Shown: positions 60,196 to 64,000 of the stretch, one piece after another
Position numbering within the stretch: the first letter of the stretch is position 1
How the letters are laid out: the number at the start of each line of letters is the position of its first letter
Origin: Stenotrophomonas maltophilia
Lineage (GTDB): Bacteria > Pseudomonadota > Gammaproteobacteria > Xanthomonadales > Xanthomonadaceae
Length of the DNA: 64,000 nt
Direction: 5' to 3'
NCBI RefSeq assembly: GCF_002138415.1
Contig: NZ_CP015612.1
Location: 3,512,001-3,576,000, forward strand
The notes under the pieces: model-generated
The model's database searches: none
What the model saw: the letters and a program-made list of their open reading frames with translations, nothing else
What the model was told of the DNA's origin: nothing
Position numbers and translations under genes: made by a program

Positions 60196-61410
60196 TCAGC
60201 GTTCGGCGGTGTGCGGTTCCGGCAGCGTCTCGGTGGCCGCCACCGGTGCGGCCGCGCCCTCGCCCGCCGGCTCCTGTTCAACCGGATCGACATCGAACGG
60301 CGTGCGGAACACCAACGACGGCAGCAGCGTGGTCAATGCGGCATACAGCAGCAGCGCGCCGAACAGCACCGCCGGGATCTGGAAGCGCTCGCGCATGATC
60401 GCGGCCAGCACCAGGGTGAAGATCAGCGTTGGTGCCAGCGCCAACGAGACCCGCAGGCTGCTGCGGAAGCTCTCGCCGAACATCACCCGGCGCTGCAGCC
60501 AGACCACGCCGATGCGCAGCGGCAGCACCACCAGGGTGATCACGATGCCCAGCCCCAGCGCCTCGAAGCTCAGTGCTTCGCTGGGCACCTTGGTGCCGGC
60601 GTTGAAGAAATAGAACGGCACGAAGAACGAGGCGAACAGGCGCAGCGCATGCAGGTTCTCATGCGAAGCCAGCAGCGGCATGCGCTGGTGCAGCAGGCGC
60701 GCGACCAGGCCGGCAATGAACGCGCCGACCAGGTAGTACACGCCCAGCAGGTAAGTGATGTAGGCCGCGACCATGCCCACCATCACCAGCAGCGAGAATT
60801 CCGAGCCCGGCGCGTGCGGCGCCACCCAACGGCCCAAGGCGATGAACAGCAGCGGCAGGCCGACCATCATCGCCAGCAGCGCCAGGCTGGACAGCGCCAT
60901 GTGCCCCGGATCGCCGGCCTGCAGCACGATGAACAACGCGGCCAGCGCCAGCAGTTCGCCGGCGATGGCCTTGCTGGTCACCCAGAAGCGCTCGTCCTCG
61001 CTCAGGCCCAGCCGCGACAGCGAATCCATGATGAAGCCGGTAGACGGCGTCAGCAGCGCCAGTGCCAGCAGACCGGCGGCCTGCCAGGGCAGTCCCGCGT
61101 AGCGCCAGGCCAGCCAGCCCACGCCGAACAGCGTGCCGGTACGGATCACCAGATGCGCCAGCAGCGGCCACATGCCCCGCCGCAGTGCCTGCAGGTCCAC
61201 CTCCAGGCCAGCGAACAGGAACAACGAGGAAATCCCCAGCGTGGCCAGCAGGCCGATCACTGCGTCGTGCGCCTGGTCGCCCAGCCAGAGCATGCCGATG
61301 ATGCCGAACAGCAGGCAGGTCAGCGGCGCGGGCAGGCTGAAACGCTGCAGCGCGCGGGGGATCACCAGCAGCGCGAAGATCAGCAGCAGGTAGATCAATT
61401 CATGGCTCAT
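60196..61410 (-). CDS. CPA2-family cation/proton antiporter (Kef-like core)
   Basis: A 404-residue inner-membrane protein with about 12 membrane segments. Family features include SLFLFAGLEVDLQALRRGMW (the conserved LFxxGLE/DLxxL stretch), LALLTPSTGFIMDSLSRLGL and GVYYLVGAFIAGLVARLLHQ. It lacks the C-terminal NAD-binding RCK domain of KefB/KefC and instead ends in a short alanine/proline tail. The transported ion cannot be told (Na, K or other). It is intact and lies downstream of blaL2 on the same strand, 86 bp away. Confidence 0.87.
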   Translation of the reverse strand: MSHELIYLLLIFALLVIPRALQRFSLPAPLTCLLFGIIGMLWLGDQAHDAVIGLLATLGISSLFLFAGLEVDLQALRRGMWPLLAHLVIRTGTLFGVGWLAWRYAGLPWQAAGLLALALLTPSTGFIMDSLSRLGLSEDERFWVTSKAIAGELLALAALFIVLQAGDPGHMALSSLALLAMMVGLPLLFIALGRWVAPHAPGSEFSLLVMVGMVAAYITYLLGVYYLVGAFIAGLVARLLHQRMPLLASHENLHALRLFASFFVPFYFFNAGTKVPSEALSFEALGLGIVITLVVLPLRIGVVWLQRRVMFGESFRSSLRVSLALAPTLIFTLVLAAIMRERFQIPAVLFGALLLYAALTTLLPSLVFRTPFDVDPVEQEPAGEGAAAPVAATETLPEPHTAER

Positions 61411-61496
61411 GGGGGACTTCCGTGTGGTTCGAACGCGCGCAGGATGCGCGCGCCGAACCGATCCGGCAAGCCGTTTCTGGATGACTCCCGGTTACC

Positions 61497-62408
61497 TCAT
61501 CCGATCAGGCGATCGGCAATGCGCCCTACCTGTGCCAGCACGGTAGCGCGTTGCTCGTAGCTGATCGCGCCTGCCTGCAGATATGCCGTCAGCACCCACG
61601 GTGCGCCGCCGGCCACGGGCCACAGCACGGCGATGTCGTTGCGCGCGTCCTCGCCGTTGCTGCCAGTCTTGTCACCGACGCGCCAGCGCTTGCCCAGGCC
61701 CGCGCGCAGGCAGGCGTCACCGGTTTCGTTGTCGATCAGCCAATCGGCCAGCTGCTGCCGCGACGCCGGCTGCAGCACCTCGCCCAGTACCACGCGCTGC
61801 AGGGTCGCGGCCATCGCCGCCGGCGTGGTGGTATCGCGTGGATCCCCCTTGGCAAAGCTGTTCAGCTCCGGCTCCAGGCGGTCACTGCGGCTCAGCGTAT
61901 CGCCGCTGGCGCGCAGGAACGCGGTTACCGCGGGCGGACCGCCGACGACACCGAACAGCAGGTTGGCGGCGGTGTTGTCACTGGTGATCAGCGTGGCCCG
62001 GCACAGGTCACGCACGGTCATGTCCTTGCCTGCATGGCGGCGGGTAACCGGTGCGTGCGAGAGCAGATCGGCGTCGCGCACCGGCACACGCGTGTCCAGC
62101 AATGCCGGCGTGCGCTCGGCCTGGCTGAGCACGGTGGCCGCCAGCATGCTCTTGAAGGTGCTGCACATCGGGAAGCGCTCGTCCTGGCGATGACCGATGC
62201 GGCGACCGCTGGCAGTATCCAGCAGGGTCACACCGAGACGTCCGGCGCAGGCCTTTTCCAGCGCGGCGAAGTCGGTGGCGGCGGTGAGGGTGGCATCGGT
62301 GGGTGCGTTGGCGGTGGCCTGGCCCGCAGCACGTGCCAGCAGCGGCAGGGCAAGCGAGGAAGCCACGGCAGCACCACTGAACTGCAGGAATCGGCGACGG
62401 GCGAGCAT
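61497..62408 (-). CDS. blaL2: Class A beta-lactamase, L2-type
   Basis: A 303-residue serine beta-lactamase, the length of S. maltophilia L2. The N-terminus MLARRRFLQFSGAAVASSLA has an RR motif and hydrophobic core, a likely Tat signal. The active site is MCSTFKSMLAATVLSQAER (S70xxK73), SDNTAANLL is the SDN loop, EPELNSFAKGDPRDTTTP holds Glu166 of the omega loop, and KTGSNG is the KTG motif. All catalytic residues are present. It is transcribed divergently from ampR, which normally induces it with beta-lactams. Hydrolyses penicillins and cephalosporins. Confidence 0.96.
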   Translation of the reverse strand: MLARRRFLQFSGAAVASSLALPLLARAAGQATANAPTDATLTAATDFAALEKACAGRLGVTLLDTASGRRIGHRQDERFPMCSTFKSMLAATVLSQAERTPALLDTRVPVRDADLLSHAPVTRRHAGKDMTVRDLCRATLITSDNTAANLLFGVVGGPPAVTAFLRASGDTLSRSDRLEPELNSFAKGDPRDTTTPAAMAATLQRVVLGEVLQPASRQQLADWLIDNETGDACLRAGLGKRWRVGDKTGSNGEDARNDIAVLWPVAGGAPWVLTAYLQAGAISYEQRATVLAQVGRIADRLIG

Positions 62409-62469
62409 GCGGGTTCTCCTGGGGGACCGCTCGATTATTGAAGCCTTGATCAGGGGCGACCAGCGCAAA

Positions 62470-62491
62470 AAATCAACGAGAGACATGATTT
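62470..62491. promoter_or_regulatory. Candidate AmpR operator between blaL2 and ampR
   Basis: AAATCA at 62470-62475 and TGATTT at 62486-62491 form a perfect inverted repeat with a 10-nt spacer, the dyad symmetry expected of a LysR-type site (T-N11-A pattern within). It lies in the 175-bp divergent gap. A shorter AATCAACGATT dyad occurs at 62531-62541. Assignment is by position and symmetry only. Confidence 0.55.
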
Positions 62492-62583
62492 AAATTAATG
62501 CCTGACGCATTCAACCCCTTAATTTTCCGAAATCAACGATTGAAGCGTTAGGATCTGCCATCACTCCAGCTCACGACTGCGCG

Positions 62584-63450
62584 ATGTTGCACCCTACCCT
62601 GCCCCTGAACGCGCTGCGCGCCTTCGAGGCCGCCGCCCGCCACCAGAACTTCACCCGCGCCGCGCTGGAGCTGTGTGTCAGCCAGGCCGCGCTGAGCCAT
62701 CAGATCCGTGGGCTGGAAGACCGGCTCGGCATCCGCCTGTTCCACCGCCTGCCGCGGGGCGTGGCACTCACCGATGAGGGCGCGGCGCTGTACCCGGTGC
62801 TCAACGAATCGTTCGAGCGCATCTCGGCCAGCATCGCGCGCTACACCGGTGGCCCGGCCCGTGAAGTACTGACGTTGGGCGTGGTCGGGACCTTCGCCAC
62901 CGGCTGGCTGCTGCCACGGCTGGCCGCGTTCGAGGCCGCGCACCCGGACATCGAGCTGCGCCTGCAGACCCACAACAACCGCATCGACCTGGCCGGTGAA
63001 GGCCTGGACCTGGCGATCCGGTTTGGTGATGGCGACTGGCAGGGCCAGGCCTGCACGGCGATCCTCGATGCGCCCTTCGCACCGCTGTGCGCGCCGGCAT
63101 TGGCGCGGCGGCTGAAGCAGCCACGCGACCTGGGCACGCTGCCATTGCTGCGCTCCTACCGCAGCGACGAATGGCCGCGCTGGCTGCAGGCGGCAGGGGT
63201 CAGTGGCGTGGAAGCGCGCGGGCCGGTGTTCGATTCGTCGTTGACGGTGGCGATGGCCGCGGTCGGCGGCGCCGGCGTGGCGCTGCTGCCGCTGCGCATG
63301 TTCGAGCAGGAGCTGGCCGAGGGTCGCCTGCTGCAGCCGTTCAGCACCACGCTGGAGCTGGGGCGCTACTGGCTGACGCGGCTGCGCTCGCGGGCCGAGC
63401 GTGAGCCTGCCAAACGCTTCCGCGAGTGGCTGCAGACGCAGGGCGCGTAG
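62584..63450 (+). CDS. ampR: AmpR, LysR-type regulator of beta-lactamase
   Basis: A 288-residue regulator. The N-terminal winged helix-turn-helix is NALRAFEAAARHQNFTRAAL through QAALSHQIRGLEDRLGIRLF, and FHRLPRGVALTDEGAALYPV follows. The effector domain starts LTLGVVGTFATGWLLPRLAA, matching AmpR; it senses muropeptides and UDP-MurNAc-pentapeptide in characterised homologues. It is divergent from blaL2. A SMAG pair starts directly after the stop codon. Confidence 0.95.
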   Translation: MLHPTLPLNALRAFEAAARHQNFTRAALELCVSQAALSHQIRGLEDRLGIRLFHRLPRGVALTDEGAALYPVLNESFERISASIARYTGGPAREVLTLGVVGTFATGWLLPRLAAFEAAHPDIELRLQTHNNRIDLAGEGLDLAIRFGDGDWQGQACTAILDAPFAPLCAPALARRLKQPRDLGTLPLLRSYRSDEWPRWLQAAGVSGVEARGPVFDSSLTVAMAAVGGAGVALLPLRMFEQELAEGRLLQPFSTTLELGRYWLTRLRSRAEREPAKRFREWLQTQGA

Positions 63451-63525
63451 GTAGTGCCGGCCGCTGGCCGGCAACCCCTTGATCGTTGTGGGCGCATCGC
63501 GCTGCCGGCCAGCGGCCGGCACTAC
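63451..63525. repeat. SMAG palindrome pair directly after ampR
   Basis: GTAGTGCCGGCCGCTGGCCG continuing GCA at 63451-63473 and the inverted TGCCGGCCAGCGGCCGGCAC ending CTAC at 63503-63525. The first unit abuts the ampR stop codon; the second abuts the end of the convergent ABC-F gene. Confidence 0.9.
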
Positions 63526-63528
63526 CGG

Positions 63529-64000
63529 TCAGGACTCCAGCAGCTCCATCCACGCTGCCTCGGCTTTTTCCAGCTGGGCGGCAGCGGTTTCGCGGTCACG
63601 GCCGATAACCGCCATGCGGGTGGCATCGGCGTAGTTGGCCGGGTCGGCCAGCTGGCGGTCCAGCTCGGCCAGCGCACCTTCCAGCTCGGCCACCTTGGCT
63701 TCGGCGGCGGCCAGCTTGTGTGGGTTCACCGGCTTCTTCTGCACCACCTGCGCCACCGGTGCGGTCTTGACCACCACCGGCTCTTCCACCTGTTCCATGC
63801 GCGCCTTGGTGCCCTGCGCCTGCGGACGGGTGCGCAGCCAGGCCGCGTAGGCGTCGAGGTCACCGTCGAACGGCTCGACCACGCCATCGGCCACGCGCCA
63901 GTAGGTATCGCAGACCAGGCCGATCAGATGGCGGTCATGCGAGACCATCACGATCGCGCCTTCGAAGGTGGCCAGCGCTTCGGCCAGCGCTTCGCGCATT
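63529..64000 (-). CDS. ABC-F family ATPase, C-terminal part (YheS-like)
   Basis: Only the last 156 codons are inside the window; the gene continues past 64000. The end of the second ATPase domain is visible: IVMVSHDRHLIGLVCDTYWR holds the H-switch histidine after Walker B. VEPFDGDLDAYAAWL is typical of YheS-like ABC-F proteins. A linker and a C-terminal coiled-coil (KLAAAEAKVAELEGALAELD) follow. These proteins act on ribosomes, not as transporters. The exact subfamily cannot be fixed without the rest. Confidence 0.85.
   Translation of the reverse strand, partial: MREALAEALATFEGAIVMVSHDRHLIGLVCDTYWRVADGVVEPFDGDLDAYAAWLRTRPQAQGTKARMEQVEEPVVVKTAPVAQVVQKKPVNPHKLAAAEAKVAELEGALAELDRQLADPANYADATRMAVIGRDRETAAAQLEKAEAAWMELLES

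Overview
The window comes from a high-GC gammaproteobacterium of the Xanthomonadaceae, almost certainly the Stenotrophomonas maltophilia complex. It carries a class A L2-type beta-lactamase with a divergent ampR, many short GTAG-ended palindromes of the SMAG kind, a copLAB copper locus, and the pilGHIJ, ruv-tol-pal and aspS layouts usual in this family. Genes are dense and most run on the minus strand.

Layout. 1-4.96 kb: twitching-motility chemosensory genes pilG-H-I-J (minus), divergent from gshB-tonB (plus). 5.5-23.3 kb: tsaB-yoaA, lpoP-mrcB (PBP1b and its likely lipoprotein activator), a glycosyltransferase, an NAD-binding epimerase, a TPR membrane protein, relA, hrpA and dps. 23.3-28.2 kb: an IS3-family insertion, recQ and an IS110-family insertion. 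28.5-31.8 kb: copL-copA-copB. 31.9-36.7 kb: small enzymes, a receiver-only regulator and two tandem exported esterases. 36.8-40.9 kb: a roughly 4 kb island integrated in tRNA-Lys(UUU), with a 42-bp direct repeat, a truncated integrase, a truncated phage-like gene and AT-richer genes for exported proteins. 41.1-58.5 kb: a probable exported metalloprotease, queC-queE, cpoB-pal-tolB, tolA-tolR-tolQ-ybgC, ruvB, kup, ruvA-ruvC, yebC, then an aspS cluster. 58.6-64 kb: a protein with three DUF3011-like repeats, a lipoprotein, a CPA2 antiporter, blaL2/ampR and the end of an ABC-F gene.

Many linked genes cooperate: the Pil-Chp signalling genes; PBP1b and its lipoprotein; the Tol-Pal envelope machine with CpoB and YbgC; RuvABC with other DNA-repair helicases (YoaA, RecQ); the CopL/A/B copper system; and AmpR with L2.

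The most unusual signal is a family of seven intergenic hairpin elements near 5.05, 5.32, 8.35, 8.63, 23.38, 23.63 and 50.69 kb. Each has arms of 23-27 bp around a strongly conserved loop of about 52 nt. Arm sequences differ between copies, yet within each copy the two arms are exactly complementary. Six of the seven sit as three forward/reverse pairs, one of which is split by the IS3-family element. I cannot assign this family to a named repeat from sequence alone.
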